From SKVR01 sp964453995 (GTDB lineage Bacteria; Bacteroidota; Bacteroidia; Bacteroidales; UBA7960), in contig CAYVQC010000016.1 of assembly GCA_964453995.1 (NCBI GenBank), forward strand, positions 1 to 64,000: DNA of 64,000 bases. Reading direction: 5' to 3'. This document shows positions 1-8,645 of this stretch, one piece after another. Made by a program: the position numbers and the translations under genes. Each line of letters begins with the position of its first letter. Position 1 is the first letter of the stretch. The notes below the pieces were generated by a model, which saw only the letters and a list, made by a program, of their open reading frames with translations, had not been told where the DNA came from and did not search any database.

Positions 1-253
1 GTAGCAAATGTAATACGAAATTATTCGTAGAACAAATTTTCTGGTAAGGATTTTTGGTGAAAAAAGGTTAAAAGGGGGTGGGCGGCCTAAAGGGGGTTAC
101 GATATAAGGGTTAGAAAGCGTTTGTTGCATAGGATCACAGGCGTGAAAAGCATGCGGTTTTATTTTAGCAGCATCTGCTCTTACCTTGCAATATCGCTAT
201 TTTACTGGCTGGTTGGCCCGATCCAATTCAAATCTAGTGATTACCTTTGTGTC
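1..253. other. Upstream region without a supported gene
   Basis: No gene is seen. Two copies of the nonamer AAAGGGGGT lie at 71-79 and 89-97. The frame of the next gene stays open back to a TTG at 122 and would add 44 residues including a hydrophobic stretch, but a typical ABC ATPase N-terminus begins at the ATG at 254, so I treat 122-253 as non-coding. Confidence 0.5.
242..249 (+). promoter_or_regulatory. Possible -7 promoter element (TACCTTTG)
   Basis: TACCTTTG matches the Bacteroidota -7 consensus TAnnTTTG. It ends only 4 nt before the ATG at 254, which would give an almost leaderless transcript, and no TTTG lies about 19 bp upstream. It is therefore weak. Confidence 0.2.
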
Positions 254-889
254 ATGATAAAACTGGAAAATATTTCGGTGCGGTTTGATGACAGACAACT
301 TTACAGCAATCTCACCCTGGAAGTGCCTCCCGGGTGCCGGTTGTTATTAAAAGGCTGCTCGGGCAGCGGAAAGACAACCCTGTTGCGCATCATATTGGGA
401 TTTGTGCTTCCCGACAGTGGGAAAGTGTTTATAGACGGTGAAAAGCTGGGTGTGGAAAATGTATGGCAACTGCGACAGAAGATGGCATATGTAAGCCAGG
501 ATATGCAGATGGGAAGGGGAGGAGTGGATTCCTTTATCAGGGAAGTATTCAATTACAAAAATAACCGTACGCAAAAATACGACCGGGGTAAAATAGTGGC
601 GCTGCTCAATGATCTGCAACTGGGGCAGGAAATCCTCGAAAAACAAATGGATGATCTCTCGGGTGGTGAGTTGCAGCGCCTTGCCATAGGGGTAACTCTG
701 CTGCTCGACCGCAAGATTTATCTGCTCGATGAGGTTACTTCTGCCCTTGATCAGCCTTTAAAAGAGCTTATTGCACTTTACTTTTCCGGTATGAAAGACA
801 AGACACTCATCATTTCTTCGCACGACAATGTATGGCACGATAAAGATCTTCTCACATTAAATCTCGGTAACAATGGAAACAGCACCTGA
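254..889 (+). CDS. fetA: ABC transporter ATP-binding protein, FetA/YbbL-like
   Basis: This is the ATPase subunit of a small two-gene ABC system. From the ATG at 254 it has 211 residues. Walker A is GCSGSGKTT at about 34-42, the signature LSGGE is at 135-139 and Walker B IYLLDE is at about 155-160, followed by a switch histidine in SSHD. The downstream gene overlaps it by 17 nt and encodes a UPF0014/FetB permease, which identifies the pair as the FetAB (YbbLM) type, linked in Escherichia coli to iron export and resistance to oxidative stress. The substrate here is inferred from family only. Confidence 0.8.
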   Translation: MIKLENISVRFDDRQLYSNLTLEVPPGCRLLLKGCSGSGKTTLLRIILGFVLPDSGKVFIDGEKLGVENVWQLRQKMAYVSQDMQMGRGGVDSFIREVFNYKNNRTQKYDRGKIVALLNDLQLGQEILEKQMDDLSGGELQRLAIGVTLLLDRKIYLLDEVTSALDQPLKELIALYFSGMKDKTLIISSHDNVWHDKDLLTLNLGNNGNST

Positions 890-1664
890 TATTGGAATTT
901 TTAGATTGCTTGCAGCATTTGGCCTGTTGCTGGTACCGGTTGCTTTTTCACTTTTTATACGGTTGGGTATTCTCAGGCAGTTATTTGTCTCAACGGGCCG
1001 AATGACCGGGCAACTGTTCCTGATGTCTATCATCCTTGTATATCTTTTCCGGTGGGATCATCCTTTGCTCAATATTGCCTGGGTGGTGATGATGATCTTT
1101 TTTGCCTGTCTTTCGGCCATGTTCAACAGCAAGCTCTCCTTCCGTCATTTCTTTGTTCCGGTTTTTCTGGCCTACTTTACCGGTGCCATAGCAGTGCTAA
1201 TATTTTTCAATGCCATTATTGTAAACCACAGCAACATTTTCACTGCCAGGTTAATGGTGGTGGTGGGTGGAATGTTGCTGGGCAATTCCCTCAATGGTAC
1301 CATTATCGGTATCTCTCATTTCTTTGAATCGGTGCGTAAGGAGAACAGAAGATATCTTTATTTACTTTCGCTGGGTGCCAGCAAGCAGGAAGCGCTGCTT
1401 CCCTTTTTCAGGGATGCTACTTTGGCAGCTTTGCGGCCCTTTATGGCAGGGATGGCAACCATTGGGCTGGTATCCCTGCCGGGTATGATGACCGGCCAGA
1501 TTCTTGGCGGTGCCGACCCTCAAACTGCCATCAAATACCAGATTGCTATTATGTTGGCCATTTTTACTGCCATGACCATCAGTGTTGCTCTTTCCCTGTT
1601 TTTCACGGCACGTCGTGCTTTCAATGCCTGGGGAATATTGCGTGAAGATATTTTCAGCAAGTGA
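873..1664 (+). CDS. fetB: UPF0014 family permease, FetB/YbbM-like
   Basis: Integral membrane partner of the preceding ATPase, 263 residues with about seven hydrophobic segments. The family hallmark LPGMMTGQILGGADP lies in the C-terminal third, next to a loop (LSLGASKQEA) that resembles the EAA-like coupling helix of ABC permeases. Its ATG lies inside the end of fetA (17-nt overlap), which points to translational coupling. FetAB of E. coli is reported to export iron. A role in metal efflux is likely but not shown by the sequence. Confidence 0.85.
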   Translation: METAPDIGIFRLLAAFGLLLVPVAFSLFIRLGILRQLFVSTGRMTGQLFLMSIILVYLFRWDHPLLNIAWVVMMIFFACLSAMFNSKLSFRHFFVPVFLAYFTGAIAVLIFFNAIIVNHSNIFTARLMVVVGGMLLGNSLNGTIIGISHFFESVRKENRRYLYLLSLGASKQEALLPFFRDATLAALRPFMAGMATIGLVSLPGMMTGQILGGADPQTAIKYQIAIMLAIFTAMTISVALSLFFTARRAFNAWGILREDIFSK

Positions 1665-1685
1665 ACCGGATCGGGTCAATCTATA

Positions 1686-3233
1686 TCATTCAATTACCAG
1701 TTTGTGCACCTCCCTGAAGTTTTCGCCTTCAATGATCAGCAGGTAAAAACCCTGTGTGAGTTCGGGCAGCTTCAGCCGGCTTGTTCCCACCATGTTGGTT
1801 TGGATCAGAACCTGGCCTGAGAGTGCTGTGATGCTCACAGAGGCTGGCTGATGAGCCGGGAGATAAACCGTGAGCTCTTTGTGGGCAGGGTTAGGGTAGA
1901 TCAGACTTTGCCGGATATTTTCACTGATACCGGCAGGTGCCGGGATGCCCGCCATGGTAACTGCCGAGGCCAATATTGCTTTGGTAAAGATTACTGCCTG
2001 TTGCTGGTTGTTGTAGCTGGGGCCAATAAGATCGTCAGAGGTATGGATGTACGGACTGTAGTTGTTAACATCTTCAAAAGGAAAAATTCCCATGTATCCG
2101 TTGTTGTTGAAAGAGGTGTGGTCGCTGTCGCCCTGGGTGAAATTTCCCGCCTGCACCTCAAAATCGGGCAGGTAGAGAGCCGTAACATCTGTATAGAAAT
2201 CAGCAAGGGGCTGGGCCGAAGGAGGATAGATGAGAGAGGTCATAATGGTTGAATGGCCCGGTTTCAGGTAGCCGATCATATCCATATTGAAGTATCCCAG
2301 GATGTTCATGTCTTCATTTACAGAACGTTGTGCATAGGCGGCACTGCCATACAGGCCATATTCTTCTCCTGAAAATGCACAGAAAACTATTGTCCTCTCA
2401 AATTCATAATTGCTCAGGATACGGGCAATCTCCATCACTCCTGCTGTACCCGATGCATTGTCATCTGCCCCCGGTGCCGCACCACTAAAGGAATACGAAT
2501 CATAATGTCCGCCAATCACAACATATTCGTAGGGATAAACAGTTCCCGGCAGAGTGGCGATCACATTATCGCTGGCATCGCCGTCGGGCATGGTAAAGTT
2601 CATGATTTCCACTTCGAGGCCCCATTCCTGGAACTGTTCTTCTATCCAATCCTGGGCAAAAACACTTTCCATTGCATAGGCATCGCGGGTGCCATAGTTT
2701 TCCATATGCTGTACTGCATTGGAAATACTGTTGCCATCGATCTGGTTCAGCAGTTCAACAACTGCCGGATCAGGATTGGACGGAATGTCTTTTGTTTTTA
2801 TAATTGCCTCTGAGGGCAGGCGGCTTTCCGTGTTGAAGATCCTTACCATCCCGTCATTGCTGGCCGGAGGAAGCTGCCCGTAGGTTTTTTCATCACTTCT
2901 GGCAATCAAAAAATATTCTCCCTGGTAAAGAATGCTGGCCCGGGAATTTATGGTTTCTGTATAAGATTGGCGATCGGTTGAAGAGCCCGTATAAACGAGA
3001 TAATAACTCTGACCCTCCTGCCAGGGGTTTTCATCCAGCAAAACAGAACCGGGAAGACTGGTTCGGGTAGTAGCGATCAGGAAATCTTCCCTGTAAAAAT
3101 GGATTACAAGGGCCTCATTGGCGAAATGTATTTTTGTTTCTTCAAAATTTTCGGTGGGAATCAGTATGAGTTGATTACCAACTGTAGGAAGAACAAACGA
3201 CAGGATCAGGATAAGGGTGAATAGTTTTCGCAT
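1686..3233 (-). CDS. Secreted M28 family zinc aminopeptidase with T9SS sorting domain
   Basis: 515 residues. A signal peptide occupies about residues 1-20. An N-terminal region of about 200 residues precedes an M28 di-zinc peptidase domain in which the expected ligands are visible: H243 (GGHYDS), D257/D258 (GADDNASG), E290/E291 (SGEEYG), D318 (NMDMIG) and H397 (IHTSDD). The last 75 residues (from about IYPNPAHKELTV) are a type A T9SS sorting domain ending in KLVIE. It is probably exported across the outer membrane and releases N-terminal amino acids from peptides. It is convergent with fetB (21-bp gap). Peptide specificity cannot be told. Confidence 0.9.
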   Translation of the reverse strand: MRKLFTLILILSFVLPTVGNQLILIPTENFEETKIHFANEALVIHFYREDFLIATTRTSLPGSVLLDENPWQEGQSYYLVYTGSSTDRQSYTETINSRASILYQGEYFLIARSDEKTYGQLPPASNDGMVRIFNTESRLPSEAIIKTKDIPSNPDPAVVELLNQIDGNSISNAVQHMENYGTRDAYAMESVFAQDWIEEQFQEWGLEVEIMNFTMPDGDASDNVIATLPGTVYPYEYVVIGGHYDSYSFSGAAPGADDNASGTAGVMEIARILSNYEFERTIVFCAFSGEEYGLYGSAAYAQRSVNEDMNILGYFNMDMIGYLKPGHSTIMTSLIYPPSAQPLADFYTDVTALYLPDFEVQAGNFTQGDSDHTSFNNNGYMGIFPFEDVNNYSPYIHTSDDLIGPSYNNQQQAVIFTKAILASAVTMAGIPAPAGISENIRQSLIYPNPAHKELTVYLPAHQPASVSITALSGQVLIQTNMVGTSRLKLPELTQGFYLLIIEGENFREVHKLVIE

Positions 3234-3262
3234 CTTTTCAGGATTTTAGGGTTTTGGGTGAA

Positions 3263-3285
3263 TATGTTACTTTTTGTGTAACATA
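3263..3285 (-). promoter_or_regulatory. 8-bp inverted repeat in aminopeptidase leader
   Basis: TATGTTAC at 3263-3270 and GTAACATA at 3278-3285 are perfect inverted copies separated by 7 nt. They lie 30 bp upstream of the aminopeptidase ATG and downstream of its candidate -7 element. It could be an operator or an RNA hairpin in the leader. Confidence 0.4.
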
Positions 3286-3314
3286 GCACCGTTGTTTCAT
3301 TAAAGTATATCAGC

Positions 3315-3322
3315 CAAAAGTA
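3315..3322 (-). promoter_or_regulatory. Possible -7 promoter element for the M28 peptidase
   Basis: On the minus strand this reads TACTTTTG, a match to TAnnTTTG, about 80 bp upstream of the ATG. The only CAAA near the -33 position is 12 bp away, shorter than the usual 19, so support is partial. Confidence 0.3.
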
Positions 3323-3569
3323 TTAAAAATTACACAAAGCTTTCATTTTGTTCTATGTTTTGAGTACAGTTTTCTCCTATACTGCAGAGACCCGTAAGCC
3401 CGCTACCTGTTGCATATTATTTGCTTCATAAAAGTTTTTGCGGTGTAGCTAAGAATTCATTTCCCGTGGAGAAAAAACAGTATCTATAAATCCAGCCATG
3501 TCAACAGAAAATGTCAGTCATTCTACCTCAACATAATTTTGTAATTTTACCCTTTCAAAGTGATATTCT

Positions 3570-4283
3570 ATGGCACTCGACACCATTATTGAACTGGAAA
3601 AGATCTCAGTATTCCAGAAAAACCAGCTTGTACTTTCTGATGTAACCCTTCAAATTGAGCGGGGAGAGTTTTGTTACCTGATAGGACGCACCGGAAGCGG
3701 AAAAAGTTCCCTGATGAAGATTCTGTATGCCGACCTGCCCCTGGTAGAGGGTAAGGCCCGTGTAGCAGGGTTTAACCTTCATGCGTTGAAAGAACGCCAG
3801 ATTCCCTACCTCAGGAGAAAGATCGGAATTGTGTTCCAGGATTTTCAACTGCTGCTCGACCGTAGCGTTAGAGAAAATCTGCTTTTTGTGATGAAAGCCA
3901 CCGGCTGGCGCGATAAGATCGCCATGGAAGAACGCCTTGAGGAGGTGCTTGAAAAGGTAGGTTTGCATACCAAGGGTTTTAAGATGCCTCACCAGCTTTC
4001 GGGGGGTGAACAGCAAAGGGTGGTGATCGCCCGTGCCCTGATCAACGATCCTGATATCATCCTGGCCGACGAGCCCACCGGTAACCTTGATCCGGAAACC
4101 AGCCTCGGCATTATGGAGCTCATGCGCGACATCAGTAAAACCGGCCGTGCCATCCTCATGGCTACTCACGACTATACCCTGTTTCAAAAATTCCCCGGTA
4201 GGATCTTTCGCTGCGACAGCGGCAAAGTAGTTGACCTCAACCCCGATTATTATGAGAATAAGGAGGAAGAAGTGGAGAAATGA
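3570..4283 (+). CDS. ftsE: Cell division ATP-binding protein FtsE
   Basis: 237 residues. Walker A GRTGSGKSS is at about 39-47, signature LSGGEQQRVVIARAL in the middle, Walker B IILADEPTGNLDP and switch MATHD follow. The N-terminal ISVFQKNQLVLSDV and the DEPTGNLDPET block are typical of FtsE, which with membrane protein FtsX controls peptidoglycan hydrolases at the septum. FtsE has a short acidic tail (YYENKEEEVEK). No ftsX is adjacent, so the partner must lie elsewhere. A generic LolD-like ATPase is the alternative. Confidence 0.8.
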   Translation: MALDTIIELEKISVFQKNQLVLSDVTLQIERGEFCYLIGRTGSGKSSLMKILYADLPLVEGKARVAGFNLHALKERQIPYLRRKIGIVFQDFQLLLDRSVRENLLFVMKATGWRDKIAMEERLEEVLEKVGLHTKGFKMPHQLSGGEQQRVVIARALINDPDIILADEPTGNLDPETSLGIMELMRDISKTGRAILMATHDYTLFQKFPGRIFRCDSGKVVDLNPDYYENKEEEVEK

Positions 4284-4381
4284 ATCCTCAGGTAAGCGTT
4301 TATAGTTTATGGTGAGAGTTTACTGGTAAAAACCGGGGGCCAGAGCTGAAAGAGTCAGCGCCAAGGGTTATAAGCCCAATC

Positions 4382-5530
4382 CTAAACAAACTCCCCGTAA
4401 ATTTCGGCGAGCACTTTTTCCTCATTTTCCCAGCAGAGCATTTCAGCGGTTTTCAGCGCATTTTCCTTCCATCTCTGGCAGCTTTCCTCATCTTGCAGCA
4501 TAGACCTTATCATTTCAGCGATATGTGCTGGTTCGTGGCTTTCAATGCAACGGCCCACATCATAACCCTCCACCACTTTTTTTACTTCCACCAGGGGCGA
4601 GGCGAGTACTGGTATTCCGGCAGCAAGATAATCGAACAGCTTGTTGGGCAGGCTGTATTTGTAATTGAGACTCACAGGTTTATCCAGTGAAACGCCCAGG
4701 TCGCTCACACGTGTGTATTGCATCATCTTTTTGTAGGGCATCTTAGGCAGAAAGTGCACTTTTCTTTCCAGGTGCAACAGGCGGGTGAGCTCTTTGATCT
4801 TCTCCCAAACATCGCCCCCTCCAATGAAGTATAATTCCACATTGTCAAGCCCAAAGGTGGGTTTCATGGCATGGATAAGTTCTTCTGCACCGCGGTCAAC
4901 GTTTATGGCCCCACCCTGCATCAATACGATTTTTTTATCTTCGGGCAAACCTAATTCATTGCGTGAAATGCAGTGGGCCGGTTTATAACGTCGCGGAAGA
5001 TTGCGTACCACTTTTGGGCGGTTGCCGTAGCGTTTTTCATACAGATCGGCGATGGAATGATTTACGGTGATAACATGCTTTAAACGGGGAAATATCAACC
5101 GTTCAATGGCAGCCCAAAACCGGCGTACAAAGGGACGGTTTTCAATTTCGGTGGAGCCAAGGAAAAATTCGTGCGAGTCATAAACAAGGTTCCTGAAGCG
5201 CAGCCGCGAAGCCAGGAAGTTGGGTGCCAGAGTATCAAGGTCGTTGGCAACAAATAAGTTGCACCGGCTGAAGAGAAGGTAAAAGAACAATTTGATATTG
5301 TACTCGGCATAAAACAGGAAACCTTTCTGAAAGACAATTTTGAACCGGAAAGTTTTAAAGGGAAGATGTTTTACGGGTAGGCTTTTGGGTCTCTTCACAC
5401 CAATCATTGTAACCTGGAAACCCAGGCGGGTAAGGAAATCACAAACCTTCTGAACACGCTGATCTGTAGCCAGATCGTTGGTAACCGAAACACAAGCTCT
5501 CTTCACTTTTACTGCTTTTTTATCGACCAA
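4382..5530 (-). CDS. Glycosyltransferase, GT4-like (GT-B fold)
   Basis: 382 residues. The N-terminal half begins with ACVSVTNDLATDQRVQKVCDF, the usual start of GT4 enzymes in Bacteroidota. The C-terminal half has a nucleotide-sugar binding region (VLMQGGAINVDRGAEELI) and the late motif NKLFDYLAAGIPVLASP. There is no signal peptide or membrane helix, so it probably works at the cytoplasmic face on a lipid or polysaccharide acceptor. The NhaC gene lies 31 bp upstream in the same direction, so the two may be cotranscribed. The sugar and acceptor are unknown. Confidence 0.8.
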   Translation of the reverse strand: MVDKKAVKVKRACVSVTNDLATDQRVQKVCDFLTRLGFQVTMIGVKRPKSLPVKHLPFKTFRFKIVFQKGFLFYAEYNIKLFFYLLFSRCNLFVANDLDTLAPNFLASRLRFRNLVYDSHEFFLGSTEIENRPFVRRFWAAIERLIFPRLKHVITVNHSIADLYEKRYGNRPKVVRNLPRRYKPAHCISRNELGLPEDKKIVLMQGGAINVDRGAEELIHAMKPTFGLDNVELYFIGGGDVWEKIKELTRLLHLERKVHFLPKMPYKKMMQYTRVSDLGVSLDKPVSLNYKYSLPNKLFDYLAAGIPVLASPLVEVKKVVEGYDVGRCIESHEPAHIAEMIRSMLQDEESCQRWKENALKTAEMLCWENEEKVLAEIYGEFV

Positions 5531-5561
5531 TTATAGTTTATCCTTTGGTCTTTTACGCAAA

Positions 5562-7037
5562 TTATACTTCGGAGGATACATTCTTTTTGATTTCCTCAGG
5601 AGAATTATACCGGGAAATCCTGATGTTGAGGTAAGCGAAAACAATAGTCATGAAAGGGCTGATGATGTTAAAGAAGCAGTAGGGAAGAAAGGCAAGGGTA
5701 GGAATACCCAGTACAGTTGCTTGTGTTGCGCCGCAGGTATTCCAGGGCACAAGCACCGAAGTTACGGTACCGCTGTCTTCCAGTGTACGGCTGAGGTTTT
5801 GTGGTTTGAGGCCCCTTTCGCGATAGGTCTCTGCAAACATTCTTCCCGGCACCACAATGCTAAGGTACTGGTCGCTGGCCGTTATATTGAAAAAGATGCA
5901 CGTGCCTGCCGTAGAGGCCACCAGCGAACCGGTGTTGTGGGCCAGTTTGATTACCGCTACGGTAATGCGGTGCAAGAGGCCACTGGATTCCATGATGCCC
6001 CCGAAAATCATCGCACACATGATCAGCCATACCGTATTGAGCATTCCGCGCATGCCTCCCGTTTCCAGCAAGCTGTTTACCATCTCATGGTTGGTGTTTA
6101 CGGTAATATCGGTATACATGGATTTCATGATGGCGATATAGGCTGCCACATGAAAGTGATCTTCCATACCACTGACCTGCTTAATGATCTGGGGTTGAAA
6201 GATCAATGCACAGATGGCTCCGGCGATGGTACCGAAGAACAGGGCTGGCAGGGCCGGCACTTTTTTAATGATCAGAAAGATTACCAGGCCCGGCACCAGG
6301 AAAAGAACCGGCGTAACGGTAAAGGTGTCGCTTATTGCAATGAGTACGGGGGAAATGTCGTTGTATTCGGTTGCACTGTATGTGTAAAGGCCAATTACCA
6401 GGAAAATGATCAGGGAAATGGTAATGGATGGGATGGTTGTCCAGGCCATATAGCGAATATGCGTAAAAAGATCGGTACCCGCCATGGCCGGCGCCAGGTT
6501 TGTGGTATCGCTAAGAGGAGACATCTTGTCGCCAAAATATGCCCCCGAAATGATAGCCCCGCCAATCACCCCGTCAGGAATACCCAGGGCACGGCCAATG
6601 CCCAGCAGCGCCACTCCCAGGGTAGCCACCGTAGACCATGAGCTGCCTGTTGCCAGCGATACTACGGCACTTACTACGCAGGCTGCCAAAAGGAAAATGG
6701 TTGGGTTGAGAATCTGGAGTCCATAGTAGATCATTGCCGGCACAATTCCACCCAGCAACCAGGTGCCTGCCAGTGAGCCGATCAGCAGCAGAATCAGTAT
6801 GGCGGTCATGGCAGAACCGATGCTTTTAACAATACCAGCCCGCAAATCAGTCCATTTATGTCCAAGGCGAATAGCTACCACCGATGCTACCGCTGCCGAA
6901 AGAATCAAAACAATCTGGTTAGAGCCTGATAATGAGTCATCGCCGAAGATGAAAACATTGATGGAAATTAGGGTTGTGAGAAATATTAACGGCACAAGAG
7001 CCTGGAAAAGGGTGGGGCGGCGGGTTTGCTTGGACAT
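5562..7037 (-). CDS. nhaC: Na+/H+ antiporter, NhaC family
   Basis: 491 residues with about 11-12 hydrophobic segments. Conserved NhaC/ArsB-like stretches are visible: TGSSWSTVATLGVALLGIGRALGIP, GGAIISGAYFGDKMSPLSDTTNLAPAM and the late GRMFAETYRERGLKPQNLSRTLEDSGT block. Family members exchange cytoplasmic Na+ for external H+. Some clade members carry malate/lactate instead, so substrate is tentative. It is divergent from the DUF3109 gene and precedes the glycosyltransferase gene by 31 bp. Confidence 0.88.
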   Translation of the reverse strand: MSKQTRRPTLFQALVPLIFLTTLISINVFIFGDDSLSGSNQIVLILSAAVASVVAIRLGHKWTDLRAGIVKSIGSAMTAILILLLIGSLAGTWLLGGIVPAMIYYGLQILNPTIFLLAACVVSAVVSLATGSSWSTVATLGVALLGIGRALGIPDGVIGGAIISGAYFGDKMSPLSDTTNLAPAMAGTDLFTHIRYMAWTTIPSITISLIIFLVIGLYTYSATEYNDISPVLIAISDTFTVTPVLFLVPGLVIFLIIKKVPALPALFFGTIAGAICALIFQPQIIKQVSGMEDHFHVAAYIAIMKSMYTDITVNTNHEMVNSLLETGGMRGMLNTVWLIMCAMIFGGIMESSGLLHRITVAVIKLAHNTGSLVASTAGTCIFFNITASDQYLSIVVPGRMFAETYRERGLKPQNLSRTLEDSGTVTSVLVPWNTCGATQATVLGIPTLAFLPYCFFNIISPFMTIVFAYLNIRISRYNSPEEIKKNVSSEV

Positions 7038-7334
7038 GGATAAGAAGGACTTTGTGTTGTCGTTGGTTTAAAGCGGCGTAAAGTAAAGCTATTTTTTCCT
7101 TTTACGCAAAAAATATTCATGGTATGGTGATGCTGAACTTGTTGAGCATTTTGCTTGTGGCGTTCTGGGTTTTGCTTACCCTACAAAAATCATTACCCAG
7201 TTTCCCAATACCAATTTACCCATCTCCCAATCCCAATTTCCCACTCCCGATGTTTTCTCCCCAACCCCCAATCCCCCAATTTAGAATCCTTCCTAATGCA
7301 ATTATGCTTACTTTTGGGCCCTAATTTACATTGT
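7038..7334. repeat. Pyrimidine-rich CCCAAT-type tract in a divergent intergenic region
   Basis: Between the antiporter and DUF3109 genes, about 7195-7285 is a low-complexity stretch with many short copies of CCCAAT/CCCAATTT on the plus strand, strongly poor in G. It can be read as an open frame rich in proline, but this is a composition effect. No clear promoter element was seen. Confidence 0.5.
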
Positions 7335-7910
7335 ATGATAATTATTGATGACACCCTGATTTCAGACGAGCTATATACCGAATGCTTTGTGTGTGATCTA
7401 CCCGTATGCCATGGTGGCTGCTGTGTGCATGGCGATGCCGGAGCTCCACTGGAAGAAGAGGAGGTATCGGTTTTGCAAGAGATCTATGATCGCGTGAAAC
7501 CTTTTATGCGGACCGTGGGCATTGATGCCATTGAAAACCAAGGTGCTTATGTAAAAGACATTGACGGTGAGTATACCACTCCACTGGTAAATGGCCAGGA
7601 ATGTGCCTACGTGTATTTTGATGAGAACAATACAGCCAAATGTGCTATTGAGAAAGCCTGGGAGGAAAAAAAGCAACCCTTCCGTAAGCCTGTTTCGTGT
7701 CATCTTTATCCTGTTCGCATTACCCGATATTCTAACTACGAAGCTGTAAATTATCATCGCTGGCCCATTTGCGACTGTGCCCGCAAGAACGGCAAAAAAC
7801 TCAACGTAAAGATTTACGAATTTCTCAAGGATTCTCTCATCAGGAAATATGGCCAGGAATGGTATGATCAACTGGATGCATATATCCAGTTGACCCTTGG
7901 AAAAAAGTGA
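7335..7910 (+). CDS. DUF3109 family cysteine-cluster protein
   Basis: 191 residues from the ATG at 7335. This start gives MIIIDDTLIS, the usual family N-terminus; the frame extends further upstream only into low-complexity sequence. An early cluster FVCDLPVCHGGCCVHGDAGAPLE is followed by ECAY, CAIEKAW, SCHLYPVRI and ICDCARKNGK. The set of about ten cysteines resembles the YkgJ/UPF0153 type and suggests a metal or Fe-S site. It is a conserved Bacteroidota protein of unknown function. It is convergent with the Yip1-like gene (20-bp gap). Confidence 0.85.
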   Translation: MIIIDDTLISDELYTECFVCDLPVCHGGCCVHGDAGAPLEEEEVSVLQEIYDRVKPFMRTVGIDAIENQGAYVKDIDGEYTTPLVNGQECAYVYFDENNTAKCAIEKAWEEKKQPFRKPVSCHLYPVRITRYSNYEAVNYHRWPICDCARKNGKKLNVKIYEFLKDSLIRKYGQEWYDQLDAYIQLTLGKK

Positions 7911-7930
7911 ACCGTTTCCGGGCTTTTTCC

Positions 7931-8503
7931 TTAAGACATCGTATTACCCCCGCCCAGCAATGCTGTTATGAATACTGACAGTAAAATTCTCATCAGGAAC
8001 AGAATGATCAGGCTAACCACGGTAAAACCGATATGCTTCTGATCGGGAACTTCCATTAATATCCTGCTGCCTTTGGCAAAAAGAAAGATCATATAAATTA
8101 CTGCCACAAGATTGATGATTTGCAGTGAAGGGTGAATTACCGATAGCATTGAGGCAAGAAAAACCGGAATGTAGGCAAAGGCAATCAGGGTAATGGCATA
8201 GTCAGAAGAGCTGATTCCCTTAAACCGGGGCGCCAAAGAAGCGATTAAAAAACCACTACCGTAAATGGCTGCGGCAAAACTGATAAAGTTGATCAAGAAA
8301 AGCTGGTTGGGACTAAGGGTTACCTGCTCAAAATTCTTTCCAACAAATAACACAGAAGCCAAACTGCTCAAAAACAACATGGGGAGCAAATAATATCCAT
8401 ATACCTGCTTAGGGTTGTATGCGGCTTCTTTGATAGTAAGCCAGCCTTTGTCGGGTTGGATTAGTAGCATTTTGATATTTTGAATCAGTTCCTGGAGATT
8501 CAC
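7931..8503 (-). CDS. Yip1-domain membrane protein
   Basis: 190 residues with five hydrophobic segments after a short amphipathic N-terminus (MNLQELIQNIKMLLIQPDKGW). The pattern of an N-terminal 'P..GW..I' element followed by five membrane segments fits the Yip1/DUF1282 superfamily. No catalytic motif is visible and no function can be given. It is divergent from the XerD gene. Confidence 0.65.
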   Translation of the reverse strand: MNLQELIQNIKMLLIQPDKGWLTIKEAAYNPKQVYGYYLLPMLFLSSLASVLFVGKNFEQVTLSPNQLFLINFISFAAAIYGSGFLIASLAPRFKGISSSDYAITLIAFAYIPVFLASMLSVIHPSLQIINLVAVIYMIFLFAKGSRILMEVPDQKHIGFTVVSLIILFLMRILLSVFITALLGGGNTMS

Positions 8504-8546
8504 TTTTTATCCTGGTTTTATGGAAAGATGATTGTTTAGTGGAGGG

Positions 8547-8554
8547 CAAAATTA
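8547..8554 (-). promoter_or_regulatory. Possible -7 promoter element for Yip1-like gene
   Basis: The minus strand reads TAATTTTG, matching TAnnTTTG, about 44 bp upstream of the ATG at 8503. No clear -33 TTTG partner is seen. Confidence 0.25.
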
Positions 8555-8645
8555 CAACTAATCTTCGGGCTTTACGGTTAATTTCTTTTCTGCAGGGGTA
8601 GGGAAAATGAATTGGTGTTATCTTTATGTCTTCAAACAGGAATTT

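Larger units (their letters stand above)
3234..3569. other. Divergent intergenic region, aminopeptidase / ftsE
   Basis: 336 bp between two divergent genes with no coding sequence seen. It holds an 8-bp inverted repeat (3263-3285) and a candidate -7 element for the aminopeptidase (3315-3322). I saw no convincing promoter pattern for ftsE. Confidence 0.6.

Noticed and set aside
122..253. TTG-initiated N-terminal extension of the FetA-like ATPase
   Set aside because: The ATG at 254 gives the normal ABC ATPase start; the extension has an unrelated hydrophobic stretch.
5478..6641. Long plus-strand frame of 387 codons opposite the NhaC gene
   Set aside because: Its translation is low in hydrophobic order and rich in His, Gly and Arg, while the opposite frame is a clear NhaC antiporter. 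It is an antisense shadow.
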